From Archangium violaceum (GTDB lineage: Bacteria; Myxococcota; Myxococcia; Myxococcales; Myxococcaceae), in NCBI RefSeq assembly GCF_016887565.1, contig NZ_CP069396.1, forward strand, positions 10,584,001 to 10,648,000: a DNA stretch of 64,000 bases, given 5' to 3'. A program made the translations under genes and the position numbers. How positions within the stretch are numbered: the stretch's first letter is position 1; every line of letters begins with the position of its first letter. Positions 23,365-33,719 of this stretch are shown one piece after another. A model generated the notes under the pieces. It made no database searches and was not told the origin of the DNA. It was given only the letters and a program-made list of their open reading frames with translations.

Positions 23365-25485
23365 ATGCCTGAAGCAGTCAAGACCGAGACCGGCCGGAGC
23401 GACAACGCTCCGGTTGGCACCGTCACCTCCGAAGCCGCCAAGAGCGCGGCCGAATTCAAACCCTACATCCCCGCCGAGCGGACGGATGTGCCCGAGTTCA
23501 CCCCGAAGGCCATCGGCATCGGCGTGCTCTTCGGCATCATCTTCGGCGCCGCCACGGTGTACCTGGCGCTCAAGGCGGGCCTGACCGTCTCGGCCTCCAT
23601 CCCCATCGCGGTGCTCGCCATCTCGTTGCTCAAGAAGCTCGGTGGCTCGACCATCCTCGAGAACAACGTGGTGCAGACCATCGGCTCGGCGGGCGAGTCC
23701 ATCGCCGCGGGCGTGGTGTTCACCCTGCCGGGCTTCCTCTTCCTGAGCACCGACAGCAAGGGCTCGAGCTTCTTCGAGTACTGGACCATCTTCACCCTGG
23801 CGCTGCTGGGCGGCGTGCTGGGCACGCTGATGATGGTGCCGCTGCGCCGCTCGCTCATCGTGAAGGAGCACGGCAACCTGCCCTACCCCGAGGGCACGGC
23901 CTGCGCCTCGGTGCTCATCGCCGGTGAGAAGGGCGGAGACCTGGCGAAGATCGCCTTCCAGGGCGTGGGCTTCGCGTTCGTGTACGCGCTGCTGCAGAAG
24001 ATCGTCCGGCTCATCGCCGAGACGCCCGCGCTGGTGACGAAGCAGACGAACAAGTTCTTCCCGTCCGCCACGCTCAACGGCGACATCACCCCCGAGTACC
24101 TGGGCGTGGGCTACATCGTCGGCCCGAAGATCGCCGGCGTGCTGGTGGCCGGTGGCGTGCTGGCGTGGCTGGGCATCATCCCCCTGCTGGCCTCGGTGGT
24201 ACCGCCGGACACCATCGCCGCGCAGCTGGTGAAGCTGGGCGAGCTCAAGAGCCTCACGACCGCGGGCGGCTCTGGCGGGTGGGATCCGGTGACGCACACC
24301 TTCGCCAACACGGCCACGGCCATCTACCGCGCCTACGTGCGGCAGATCGGCGCGGGCGCGGTGGCGGCGGGCGGCTTCATCACGCTGCTCAAGACGCTGC
24401 CCACCATCATCTCGGCCTTCAAGGAGAGCCTGGCGTCGTTCAAGGAGGGCGCTGGCGCGGCCGCGCAGAAGCGCACCGAGAGAGACCTGCCCATCACCTT
24501 CGTGCTCTTCGGCAGCGTGGGCCTCATCCTGGTGATGGCGGCCCTGCCCTTCCTGCCGGGCACGGTGTTCGGCCGCCTGCTGCTGGGCGTCCTCATCGTG
24601 GTGTTCGGCTTCTTCTTCGTGACGGTGGCCTCGCGCATCGTGGGCATCATCGGCTCGTCGTCCAACCCCATCTCCGGCATGACGATCGCCACGCTGATGG
24701 CCACGTGCCTCATCTTCGTGGGCATCGGCTGGACGGGTGACATCTACCAGCCCATGGCGCTGTGCGTGGGTGGCATGGTGTGCATCGCCGCGGCGAACGC
24801 GGGCGCCACGTCGCAGGACCTGAAGACGGGCTACCTGGTGGGCGCCACCCCGCGGGCGCAGCAGATCGGTCTGATGATTGGCGCGGTGGCGGCGGCGATC
24901 GTCATCGGCCTCACCATGAAGCTGCTGGACACGCCGACCGAGGCCCTGCGGGCCCAGGGCGTGGAGCACATGATCGGCACCCAGGCGTTCCCCGCGCCGC
25001 AGGGCACGCTGATGGCCACGCTCATCAAGGGCCTGCTGTCCTTCAACCTGGACTGGCAGTTCGTGCTGGTGGGTGTCTTCCTGTCGGTGACGATGGAGCT
25101 GTGCGGCGTCAAGTCGCTGTCCTTCGCGGTGGGCGCCTACCTGCCGCTGTCCACCACCGCGCCCATCTTCGTGGGCGGCGCCATCAAGGGCCTGTCGGAC
25201 TACATGGCCAGCCGCAAGGGTGAGCACACGGAGGACTCCGAGCTGGGGCCCGGCAACCTCTTCTCCACGGGCCTGGTGGCCGGTGGCGCGCTGGCGGGCG
25301 TGGTGGTGGCCATCCTCTCGGTGAACGAGCGCGTCAACGCGGCCATCTCCAAGCTGTCGGTGGAGTCGGCGCTGCACCACGCCGTGGGCGAGAGCGGCTA
25401 TCACCTGATCGGCGTCCTCGCCTTCGCCTTCATGGGCTTCGTCCTGTACCGCATCTCGCGCAGGCCCAATCCCTCGCACGGTTGA
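23365..25485 (+). CDS. OPT-family oligopeptide transporter
   Basis: This 706-residue polytopic membrane protein of the bacterial OPT type has many hydrophobic helices along its whole length. The early motif VVQTIGSAGESIAAGVVFTLP and the later NAGATSQDLKTGYLVGATPRAQQ are characteristic of the family. OPT proteins import oligopeptides or metal-siderophore complexes by proton symport. The start at 23365 has GGGAG seven bases upstream; the frame is open further back but without a ribosome binding site. It follows the FAD oxidoreductase gene by 72 bp and ends 40 bp before an intrinsic terminator. Confidence 0.93.
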   Translation: MPEAVKTETGRSDNAPVGTVTSEAAKSAAEFKPYIPAERTDVPEFTPKAIGIGVLFGIIFGAATVYLALKAGLTVSASIPIAVLAISLLKKLGGSTILENNVVQTIGSAGESIAAGVVFTLPGFLFLSTDSKGSSFFEYWTIFTLALLGGVLGTLMMVPLRRSLIVKEHGNLPYPEGTACASVLIAGEKGGDLAKIAFQGVGFAFVYALLQKIVRLIAETPALVTKQTNKFFPSATLNGDITPEYLGVGYIVGPKIAGVLVAGGVLAWLGIIPLLASVVPPDTIAAQLVKLGELKSLTTAGGSGGWDPVTHTFANTATAIYRAYVRQIGAGAVAAGGFITLLKTLPTIISAFKESLASFKEGAGAAAQKRTERDLPITFVLFGSVGLILVMAALPFLPGTVFGRLLLGVLIVVFGFFFVTVASRIVGIIGSSSNPISGMTIATLMATCLIFVGIGWTGDIYQPMALCVGGMVCIAAANAGATSQDLKTGYLVGATPRAQQIGLMIGAVAAAIVIGLTMKLLDTPTEALRAQGVEHMIGTQAFPAPQGTLMATLIKGLLSFNLDWQFVLVGVFLSVTMELCGVKSLSFAVGAYLPLSTTAPIFVGGAIKGLSDYMASRKGEHTEDSELGPGNLFSTGLVAGGALAGVVVAILSVNERVNAAISKLSVESALHHAVGESGYHLIGVLAFAFMGFVLYRISRRPNPSHG

Positions 25486-25886
25486 TGCCTCGCGGGCCCC
25501 CACCCGCCAACCGAGCAGCCTGGAGCGCCCGGTGTGAGTCCCTCCGCCGGGCGTTTCTTTTCCCATGTGTCAAACCCACATGAACCGACATCCCCAGCGC
25601 GTCGCGCGGCGGACATTGAGAGGGCTTCGCCTGCTCAGAGCGCGCCTGTCGGTGTAAGATTGCAGCACGGTTGCCACTGACACTTCCGTCGGCACCGGGG
25701 GGAAGTCCTCGTGCGGGGAGACAGACATCACGACCCAGGTGCTCCATCCGCCGCGCGCCGGTGCTCCCACGATGTGTGTCCGGACCGGAGCGTGCTCAAA
25801 TCGCCCCGGAGCCCACGACGGCCCCCCCTCCCCCAGCCCGCCCTCCGCGTCCCCCCGGCATGCGAGGCGGCCCCCCGCCCGACGCC
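25486..25886. other. intergenic region between OPT transporter and sensor kinase
   Basis: This 401-bp interval contains the terminator of the OPT gene at its left end and presumably the promoter of the signalling operon. The kinase frame is open back to 25671, but that stretch is Pro/Arg-rich and does not look like protein. No further structure was recognised. Confidence 0.5.
25526..25561 (+). terminator. intrinsic terminator after OPT transporter gene
   Basis: A perfect 7-bp GC stem (CGCCCGG at 25526-25532 and CCGGGCG at 25547-25553) encloses a 14-base loop. It is followed directly by a T-rich tract (TTTCTTTT), as in rho-independent terminators. Confidence 0.8.
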
Positions 25887-27494
25887 ATGACAGCCCTTCC
25901 CCTTTCCACGTCCCGTTTCGATGATCTGGCCGAGGGCCTCCTCCAGGTCCAGAACCACGCCCTGCTGCGGGCCATCCTCGACAGCGACACCGAGGGCGTG
26001 GTCATCGCCGACGTCACGGGCAAGCTCGTCTACCTGAGCCCCTTCGCCCACAAGCTCACCGGGGTCGCGTCGCTGGATGGGCCTCCACCCCAGTGGAGCG
26101 AGAACTACGGCGCGTTCTACCCGGACGCGCGCACGCCGCTGCCCTCGGATCAGCTCCCGCTCTTCCGGGCGCTCCAAGGGGAGGAGCGGCCCGAGGCCGA
26201 CATCTTCGTGCGCAACGCCATGGTGCCGGAGGGCCAGCACATGCACGTGCGCGCCAGGCCCCTGCGCGACACGAAGGGGCAGCTGGTGGGCGCCATGGTC
26301 TTCGTCCGGGACACCGACGGCGAGCGCCGGGCCGAGGCCGAGCAGCGCCGCTCCGAGCAGCGCTTCCGCCTCCTGGTGGATGCCGCCCAGGAAGGGGTGT
26401 GGACGATCGATGACGAGAACCGCACCACCTACGTCAACCGCTACCTGGCCCGGATGCTCGGCTACTCGGTCAACGAGATGCTGGGCAAGCACGTCAACGA
26501 GTTCATGGACGAGGAGGGCGCCCGGCTCGCCGCCCATAACCTCGAGCTCAGACGCAAGGGGCTCACCGACATCCATGACTTCAAGCTCCAGCGCAAGGAC
26601 GGCACGCCCGTGTGGACGCTGATGTCGTCCAACCCCATCCACGACGAGGAGGGCCAATACATCGGGGCACTGGCCATGGTCACCGACATCACCCGGCGCC
26701 GGGAGGCCGAGGAGAAGGTGCGCCAGCTCAACGAGGACCTGGAGCGCCGCATCGCCGAGCGCACCGCCCAGCTCGAGTTCTCCAACCGCGAGCTGGAGGC
26801 CTTCGCCTACTCGGTGGCGCATGACCTGCGCGCGCCCCTGCGCAGCATCTCCAACTTCACGCTGGCGCTGACGGAGGACTGCGCGGACAAGCTCGACACC
26901 ACAGGACTGGACTACCTCCAGCGCATCCGCGCCTCCTCGCAGCGCATGGCCGAGCTCATCGACGGCATCCTCGCGCTCTCGCGTGTCAACCGCACCGAGT
27001 TCGTCGAGGCGGAGGTCAACCTGTCCGCTCTCGCGCGCAACATCTCCGAGCAGCTCCAGCGCTGGCAGCCCCAGCGCACCGTGCGCTTCCTCATCCAGGA
27101 CGGACTGGTGGACCGGGGGGACGCGCAGCTGCTGCGCTCGGTGTTGGAGAACCTGCTGGGCAACGCCTGGAAGTTCACCCGCGAGCGCCCGGAGGCGGAG
27201 ATCGAGCTGGGGACCTGTCAGACCGAGGGTGGTACGAGGCGCGTCTACTTCATCCGGGACAACGGGGCCGGCTTCGACATGGAGTACCAGAAGAAGCTCT
27301 TCGGCGTCTTCCAGCGCCTGCACACGCAGCAGGAGTTCGAGGGCACTGGCGTGGGACTGGCCACCGTGCAGCGCATCATCCTGCGCCACGGAGGCCGCGT
27401 CTGGGGCGAGGGCCGCGTCGGCCAGGGCGCCACCTTCTACTTCACCCTCCACGAGTCCTCCGGCGCCGCGCCGGCCCCTGGCTCGAAGACCTGA
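25887..27494 (+). CDS. PAS-containing sensor histidine kinase
   Basis: The 535-residue soluble kinase has a first PAS-like domain (about 28-130), a second PAS/PAC domain (about 150-275), a coiled coil, a HisKA domain with His312 in VAHDLRAPL, and an HATPase_c domain (ENLLGNAWKFT, DNGAGFDM, GTGVGLATVQ). There is no membrane segment. The start at 25887 is chosen because the PAS sequence begins soon after; an in-frame ATG at 25860 is possible and neither has a good ribosome binding site. A receiver gene follows 18 bp downstream, then a hybrid kinase, so the three genes probably form one phosphorelay. The kinase resembles phytochrome-type relatives in its C-terminal half, but no chromophore domain is visible. 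Confidence 0.88.
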   Translation: MTALPLSTSRFDDLAEGLLQVQNHALLRAILDSDTEGVVIADVTGKLVYLSPFAHKLTGVASLDGPPPQWSENYGAFYPDARTPLPSDQLPLFRALQGEERPEADIFVRNAMVPEGQHMHVRARPLRDTKGQLVGAMVFVRDTDGERRAEAEQRRSEQRFRLLVDAAQEGVWTIDDENRTTYVNRYLARMLGYSVNEMLGKHVNEFMDEEGARLAAHNLELRRKGLTDIHDFKLQRKDGTPVWTLMSSNPIHDEEGQYIGALAMVTDITRRREAEEKVRQLNEDLERRIAERTAQLEFSNRELEAFAYSVAHDLRAPLRSISNFTLALTEDCADKLDTTGLDYLQRIRASSQRMAELIDGILALSRVNRTEFVEAEVNLSALARNISEQLQRWQPQRTVRFLIQDGLVDRGDAQLLRSVLENLLGNAWKFTRERPEAEIELGTCQTEGGTRRVYFIRDNGAGFDMEYQKKLFGVFQRLHTQQEFEGTGVGLATVQRIILRHGGRVWGEGRVGQGATFYFTLHESSGAAPAPGSKT

Positions 27495-27512
27495 ACCCGA
27501 GGAGCCACCTCC

Positions 27513-27970
27513 ATGTATGAAGCGAGCCAGCGCGTCATTCTTCTCGTCGAGGACAACGCCGACGACGAGCTGATGACCCTGCGGGCCTTCCGCAAGAGCA
27601 ACATCCACAACCCGGTGGTCGTCGTGCGCGACGGGGCCGAGGCGCTCGACTACCTGTTCATCCAGGGCAAGCACGCGGAGAGGGATCCGAACATCCGGCC
27701 CCAGGTGGTGCTGCTGGACCTGCACCTGCCCCGCCTCGACGGTCTGGAGGTGCTGCGGCGCATCCGCACCCACGAGCAGACCCGCACCCTGCCCGTGGTC
27801 GTCCTCACCTCCTCGAAGGAGGAGAGGGACCTGGTGGAGAGCTACCAACTGGGCGTCAACAGCTTCGTCCACAAGCCGGTGGACGTCACCGCCTTCTTCG
27901 AGGCGGTGCGGCAACTGGGCATGTACTGGCTCGTCCTCAACGAGCTTCCCACCCCGAGAAGGAGTGCGTG

Positions 27971-27971
<1 letters not shown>
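27513..27971 (+). CDS. single-domain response regulator (Rcp1-like receiver)
   Basis: This 152-residue protein consists of one receiver domain. It shows the acidic pair VEDNADDE, the phospho-acceptor Asp in VVLLDLHLPRLDGLE, the Thr/Ser of VVLTSSKEE, and the Lys in FVHKPVD. The long insert after strand 2 (DYLFIQGKHAERDP) is typical of the Rcp1/phytochrome-associated receiver subfamily. There is no output domain, so it passes phosphate or acts by binding a partner. GAGGAG precedes the ATG. It is coupled to the next gene through a TGATG overlap and is probably the target of the upstream PAS kinase. Confidence 0.93.
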
Positions 27972-29542
<1,571 letters not shown>

Positions 29543-29702
29543 AGGGCGGACTTCCGATAGATGGCGAACGCTCGCTCCGCCGCCTGTACGACAATGAAGT
29601 AGGAACACCGCAATTCAGCGTCAGGTGCATCACGAATGGGCGTCAGGCATCTCAACCTGATGACGATGATGGGTCCGGATTGGGACCTCTGGGGAGGAGC
29701 CG

Positions 29703-30140
29703 ATGAGCACAGCCCTGGTAAAACGAGCTTCGGAGCGCGCCGAGGAGGCGCGTGTCGTCGATGCGCGGGAGAACCGCAACAAGGTGCGCCAGGAGCTCGC
29801 GCGGAACATGTCCGGACGCTCTCTCGTCGAGCTGTGCCTGGATGTGCCGAGGGGAAGCGCCTCGAACGATGACTCCGAGCGCCTCTTCCTCGCCGGGCTG
29901 CAACGGCTGGAGCAGGAGCTGGGAGTGACCCCGGCGGAGATGGGCGAGGACGCGGCGGGCTACTACGGCCTCTTCGTGACGGAGCTGCCCGCGCTGCTGA
30001 TCCGCCGGAGGGCCAGCCGCATCGAGGAGCAGTCCTCGTGGGATCGCCAGATGAGCATCGAGTGTTACGGCCTCGGCGGGAACCTCGGCGCCACGGGCAG
30101 GGTGCCTCGCTCGGCGGTGGGAGCCCCCGCCACGCGGTAG
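29703..30140 (+). CDS. hypothetical protein, 145 aa
   Basis: This is an unrecognised soluble protein preceded by a strong GGGAGGAG ribosome binding site at 29703. The N-terminal half is charged and helical (EEARVVDARENRNKVRQELA). The middle is hydrophobic-amphipathic (YYGLFVTELPALLIRRRAS), and the tail is Gly/Ala-rich. The codon bias is typical of the neighbours, so it is likely real. It lies 160 bp after the hybrid kinase and converges on the aminotransferase gene with a nine-base gap. No function is proposed. Confidence 0.65.
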   Translation: MSTALVKRASERAEEARVVDARENRNKVRQELARNMSGRSLVELCLDVPRGSASNDDSERLFLAGLQRLEQELGVTPAEMGEDAAGYYGLFVTELPALLIRRRASRIEEQSSWDRQMSIECYGLGGNLGATGRVPRSAVGAPATR

Positions 30141-30149
30141 AGCCGGCCC

Positions 30150-31322
30150 CTATCCGCTCGTGGCCAGCACGCGCACGAGCGGCTCCAGCGCGGCGGAGAA
30201 CACCTCCGGCGGAGGCAGCAGGGACAGCACCAGGAAGGCCCCGCCGGTGAAGTCGTAGAAGTAGCCCGGCTGCACCCCCACCCCCTCGTCCAGCAGGGCC
30301 AGGCACGTGGCCTCCTCGCCAGGCTCCAGGGGAATGCGCAGCACGGTGCTCCACCCGCCATGTGCGGGCACCACGTCCCAGCGGGCATCGCTCGGGCGGG
30401 CCTCGAGCAGCAGACGCCGGTTGTCCCGCACCCGCGCCAGCAACGCGGCCTGGAAGAGGGGCGCATGCGCCAGCAACCCGGGGAGGGCGAGCTGCACGGG
30501 GGTGTTGACCGGCAGGTACGTGTCCGCCACCAGCTCCAGCCGGGCCAGGGCCTCGTCGCGCACCGCGGCGGGCCCGCCCACGTGCGTCCAGCCCAGCTTG
30601 AGGCCCGGCAGCCCCGCCACCTTCGACAGGCCCGAGAGCGAGAAGGTGAGCATGGGCAGCTCGCGCCCGGCCACCGTGGGGACCCGGCCGGGCTCCGCGT
30701 CCCAGGCGAAGTCGGAGAACACCTCGTCGGAGAGGAGCGCCAGGCCGGACTCCGCGCACAGCGCGCCGAGGGACTCCAGCTCGCCCTCCTGGAGGAAGTG
30801 GCCGGTGGGGTTGCCGGGGTTCACCACGAGCACGGCGCGGGTGCGTGCGTCCCGCGCGGCGGCCACCTCGTCCACGTCCAGGCCGAAACCATGGGCGCGC
30901 GGCAGGCGGTAGGTGCGCGTCTCCACGCCCTCCAGGCGCGTGAGGTACTCGAAGAGGGGGTAGCTGGGGGCGGGGACGAGGACGTTGTCCCCGGGCTCGC
31001 ACAGCAGCTTGAAGAGCCAGCCATAGGACTCGCTGGTGCTCGCGGAGAGGACGAGGTGCTCGGGCGAGACGCGGGCGCCGCGCGTGGCGAGGTAGGCGGC
31101 CACGGCCTGACGGGCGGACAGCAGACCCTGGGGCTCGGGCGCATAGCCGAGGGCCTCGACGGAGGCCAGGAGCACGGGCTCGGGGGCGGGCAGGCCCACG
31201 CGGGTGGGGTTGGTCTCGGTGAGGTCCAACAGGGGAAGCCCGCGGGCGCGGCGCTCGGCGAGCGCGCGTGCGAGGGGATTCCAGGTGCGGGGAAAGTCGG
31301 TCCGGGCGGAGAAGACGCTCAC
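30150..31322 (-). CDS. class I/II PLP-dependent aminotransferase, last gene of the biotin operon
   Basis: This 390-residue fold-type I aminotransferase has the substrate-loop start LLDLTETNPTR, the nucleotide-binding NPGNPTGHFL, the cofactor Asp region LLSDEVFSDFAW, and the Schiff-base Lys in SGLSKVAGLPGLKLGW. It starts with a GTG that overlaps the preceding stop (GTGA). It resembles aspartate/aromatic-type class I enzymes, not the class III BioA. Its place at the end of bioB-bioF-bioD-unknown, with no bioA in the window, raises the question whether it serves in pimelate/DAPA metabolism or merely shares the transcript. The substrate cannot be read from the sequence. Confidence 0.88.
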   Translation of the reverse strand: MSVFSARTDFPRTWNPLARALAERRARGLPLLDLTETNPTRVGLPAPEPVLLASVEALGYAPEPQGLLSARQAVAAYLATRGARVSPEHLVLSASTSESYGWLFKLLCEPGDNVLVPAPSYPLFEYLTRLEGVETRTYRLPRAHGFGLDVDEVAAARDARTRAVLVVNPGNPTGHFLQEGELESLGALCAESGLALLSDEVFSDFAWDAEPGRVPTVAGRELPMLTFSLSGLSKVAGLPGLKLGWTHVGGPAAVRDEALARLELVADTYLPVNTPVQLALPGLLAHAPLFQAALLARVRDNRRLLLEARPSDARWDVVPAHGGWSTVLRIPLEPGEEATCLALLDEGVGVQPGYFYDFTGGAFLVLSLLPPPEVFSAALEPLVRVLATSG

Positions 31323-31597
31323 AGACCGGTCTGCAGCATGGCGGAGGCGACGCGGCGGATCAGCTCGCGGCGGATCTCCTGGCGGCAGTGCTCGACGGCC
31401 TTCGGATGGGGGTCCGGCAACGAGCCCTTGCGCGTGCGGATGGCGGTACGGACCACGAGCTCGACCTTGGCCGGCTCGATGTGGAAGAGCCGGTGGCCCT
31501 CCTTCTGAAGGAAGTAGGAGAGACCGCGCGCATCGAGGAGCTTGTGGAAATACCGCCTGGCATCGGCGAGGAGCGAGAGGTCGATGATGTCCGCCAT
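31319..31597 (-). CDS. hypothetical protein, 92 aa, in the biotin operon
   Basis: This is a small soluble alpha/beta protein beginning MADIIDLSLLADARRYFHKLL and containing KEGHRLFHIEPAKVELVVRTAIRTRKG, broken here as its most distinctive central part. No family is recognised. The frame is open upstream to a Met at 31678, but the extra 27 codons are AT-richer and unlike the neighbours, so 31597 is preferred; neither start has a clear ribosome binding site. Its stop overlaps the GTG of the aminotransferase gene. It lies about 100 bp after bioD. Confidence 0.6.
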   Translation of the reverse strand: MADIIDLSLLADARRYFHKLLDARGLSYFLQKEGHRLFHIEPAKVELVVRTAIRTRKGSLPDPHPKAVEHCRQEIRRELIRRVASAMLQTGL

Positions 31598-31700
31598 TCG
31601 CCCGGCGTTCTCGCTCGGATCGAAACATGCGTCCATTTCGCGGCCGGGAGGCACGAAAACTTGCACTCCCGCGAGCATTTGGATCGCGCCGGAGGCCGAT

Positions 31701-32468
31701 TTACCGGCCTCGCGCGCGTTTGGTGCCCTCGGAAGACAGCCAGCGGGCGACGAGTGGAGCGAGTGCCTTGCGGAAGGCCGCGTGACGGCGGCGAGGCTCC
31801 ACCAGGTAGGGCACGGGGCCGAGGACCTGGACGCCGTGGCGCTCGGAGATGAGAGCGGGGTTGTCGCGCTCGGAGGGGTCGCGAGAGGGAGTGCTCCGGG
31901 AGAGGAGGACGGCCGCGACAGGGATGTTGCGCGCGGCGAGGGCCTCCAGGGACAGGGCGGTGTGGTTGAGCGTGCCCAGGCCCGCGCGGGCGACGAGCAG
32001 GACGGGAAGACGCAGGGTGGAGATGAGGTCGATGACGTCGTGGGAGGAGTCGAGTGGAACGAAGAGACCGCCAGCGCCCTCGACGACCACGGAGCCGTGC
32101 CGCAGCTGCTCCCATGCGGCGAGCGTGGTGTTCCAATCAGGCTCGCGGCCGAGGCGGCGCGCGGCGATGCCCGGGGCCAGGGGAGCGCGAAAACGGTGGG
32201 GGCAGACGAGGTCCAGGGGCAACTCACTCCGGGCGGCCTCGCGAAGGGAGAGGGCGTCCGAGGGAGCGGAGAGCGAGGAGCACCCGCTCTCATAGGGCTT
32301 GAACCCCTGGGGAGAGAGCCCGGCATCGGCGAGCAGGGACAACAGGGCGCGAGAGACCTGTGTCTTCCCGACACCGGTATCCGTGCCAGTGACGAAGAAA
32401 CGAGCCCCCCTCCCCTCTCCCTTCGGGAGAGGGACGGGGTGAGGGTAGCGAGAACCACGGGTTGCCAC
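31701..32468 (-). CDS. bioD: dethiobiotin synthetase
   Basis: BioD closes the ureido ring of dethiobiotin from DAPA, CO2 and ATP. The P-loop FFVTGTDTGVGKTQVSRAL, the VEGAGGLFVPL motif and the NHTALSLEAL region are clear in this roughly 255-residue protein. The start is unusual: there is no ATG near the P-loop. In-frame GTG codons at 32468 (with GGGAGGT upstream) and 32480 force the first 20-odd residues (SRYPHPVPLPKGEGRG) to be translated from a 33-bp palindromic repeat. Canonical BioD begins only a few residues before the P-loop. It is third in the operon, nine or more bases after the bioF stop. Confidence 0.92.
   Translation of the reverse strand: MATRGSRYPHPVPLPKGEGRGARFFVTGTDTGVGKTQVSRALLSLLADAGLSPQGFKPYESGCSSLSAPSDALSLREAARSELPLDLVCPHRFRAPLAPGIAARRLGREPDWNTTLAAWEQLRHGSVVVEGAGGLFVPLDSSHDVIDLISTLRLPVLLVARAGLGTLNHTALSLEALAARNIPVAAVLLSRSTPSRDPSERDNPALISERHGVQVLGPVPYLVEPRRRHAAFRKALAPLVARWLSSEGTKRARGR
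32413..32445 (-). repeat. REP-like palindromic repeat, copy 1 (bioF/bioD junction, inside bioD 5' end)
   Basis: This 33-bp element consists of a 9-bp perfect inverted repeat (CCCTCTCCC / GGGAGAGGG, three-base loop) followed by a two-base spacer and GGGGTGAGGG. It differs from the copy at 33652-33684 only in loop and spacer bases. Its minus-strand reading in the bioD frame is HPVPLPKGEGRG, a familiar translation of such repeats in many bacterial genomes. Confidence 0.85.
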
Positions 32469-32489
32469 GAGACCTCCCACTTGGACGAC

Positions 32490-33719
32490 TCAGAGCCCGA
32501 GCGAGCGCAGCCCCTGGAGGGCGAGGTCCACATGGCCCTCGGTGTGCGCGGCGGAGAGACAGAACCGGAGGCGGCTGGTGCCCTCGGGGACGGTGGGAGG
32601 GCGGATGGCCTTCACGAGCAGACCGCGGGCGCGCAAGGCGCGGGAGGCCGCCACGGCCACACCGGGCTCGCCGACAATGACAGGGAAGATGGCGCTGCGG
32701 GGCTCGGCGGCGAAGCCGAGGGAGCGCAGGCCGTCGGAGAAGCGGCGGATGTTGCGCCACAGACGAGCGCGCAGGGCGTCATCGCGCTCGACGATGTCGA
32801 CGGCGGCCTCGGCGGCGGCGCAGAGGGCGGCGGGGAGCGCGGTCGAGAAGACGAGGGGCCGGGCGCGGTTGAGGACGAGCTCCACCACGGGGCGGGAGGC
32901 GCAGATATACGCGCCCAGACCCCCGAGGGCCTTGCTCAAGGTGCCCATGCGGACGTCGACGGCATGCTCGAGCCCGAGCTCCTCGCACAGACCGGCGCCA
33001 CGGGAGCCCAGGACGCCGGTGCCATGGGCCTCGTCGACGAGGAGGGCGGCGTCATGGGCGCGGCAGACGGAGACGAGCTCCCGGAGGGGAGCGTAATCCC
33101 CATCCATGGAGAACACGGAGTCGGTGACGACGAGCCTGCGGCGAGCGGGGGTGGAGGAGAGAGCCTGGTCCAGGGCCTCGACGTTGGCGTGGGGGTAGAC
33201 GACGACGCGAGCGCGGGAGATGCGGCAGCCGTCGATGAGGGAGGCGTGGTTGAGGGCGTCGGAGAAGACAGCGTCCTCGGGGCCGACGAGGGCCTGGATG
33301 GTGCCGACGTTGGCGGCGAAGCCGGAGTTGAAGAGAAGTGCGGCCTCCGAGCGTTCGAAGGAAGCGAGACGGGCCTCGAGACGCTGGTGGGCGGAGGTAT
33401 CGCCGACGACGAGACGACTGGCGCCGGAGCCGACGCCATGGGACTCCAGGGCGGCGGAGGCGGCGGCGCGGACGGTGGGAGACGAAGCGAGGCCCAGGTA
33501 ATCGTTGGAAGCGAAATTGACGAGCGTCTCCCCACCCATGCGAACGAGAGGACCCTGGGGAGAGTCGAGGGGCTCGAGGAACCGCCGCAGGCCACGAGAG
33601 GAGAGGGAGTCCATGTCCTCCCGGGCCCAAGCCGTGGCCACCGTGGAAGCCCCCTCTCCCTCTGGGAGAGGGCTGGGGTGAGGGTCTACGCCCGCGGGAA
33701 CAGGGCCAGGGATGCGCAT
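32490..33719 (-). CDS. bioF: 8-amino-7-oxononanoate synthase
   Basis: BioF condenses pimeloyl thioester with alanine to form 8-amino-7-oxononanoate using PLP. The family motifs are [32 protein letters not shown] and the cofactor Lys in [12 protein letters not shown]. With the ATG at 33719 (TGATG overlap with bioB) the protein is 409 residues and carries an N-terminal extension, [11 protein letters not shown], encoded by the second palindromic repeat. An internal GTG at 33641 would give 383 residues, a normal BioF length, and would take its GGGAGAGGG ribosome binding site from the repeat itself. I cannot decide between the two starts. Confidence 0.93.
   Translation of the reverse strand: MRIPGPVPAGVDPHPSPLPEGEGASTVATAWAREDMDSLSSRGLRRFLEPLDSPQGPLVRMGGETLVNFASNDYLGLASSPTVRAAASAALESHGVGSGASRLVVGDTSAHQRLEARLASFERSEAALLFNSGFAANVGTIQALVGPEDAVFSDALNHASLIDGCRISRARVVVYPHANVEALDQALSSTPARRRLVVTDSVFSMDGDYAPLRELVSVCRAHDAALLVDEAHGTGVLGSRGAGLCEELGLEHAVDVRMGTLSKALGGLGAYICASRPVVELVLNRARPLVFSTALPAALCAAAEAAVDIVERDDALRARLWRNIRRFSDGLRSLGFAAEPRSAIFPVIVGEPGVAVAASRALRARGLLVKAIRPPTVPEGTSRLRFCLSAAHTEGHVDLALQGLRSLGL
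33652..33684 (-). repeat. REP-like palindromic repeat, copy 2 (bioB/bioF junction, at bioF 5' end)
   Basis: This element has the same 33-bp architecture as the copy at 32413-32445: CCCTCTCCC, three bases, GGGAGAGGG, two bases, GGGGTGAGGG. It lies just upstream of, or within, the coding start of bioF and in the same orientation relative to the operon as copy 1. Confidence 0.85.

Noticed and set aside
32400-33690. CRISPR-like array from the two similar repeats
   Set aside because: There are only two copies, 1.2 kb apart with coding sequence between them; the palindrome-plus-tail form is that of REP-like elements.
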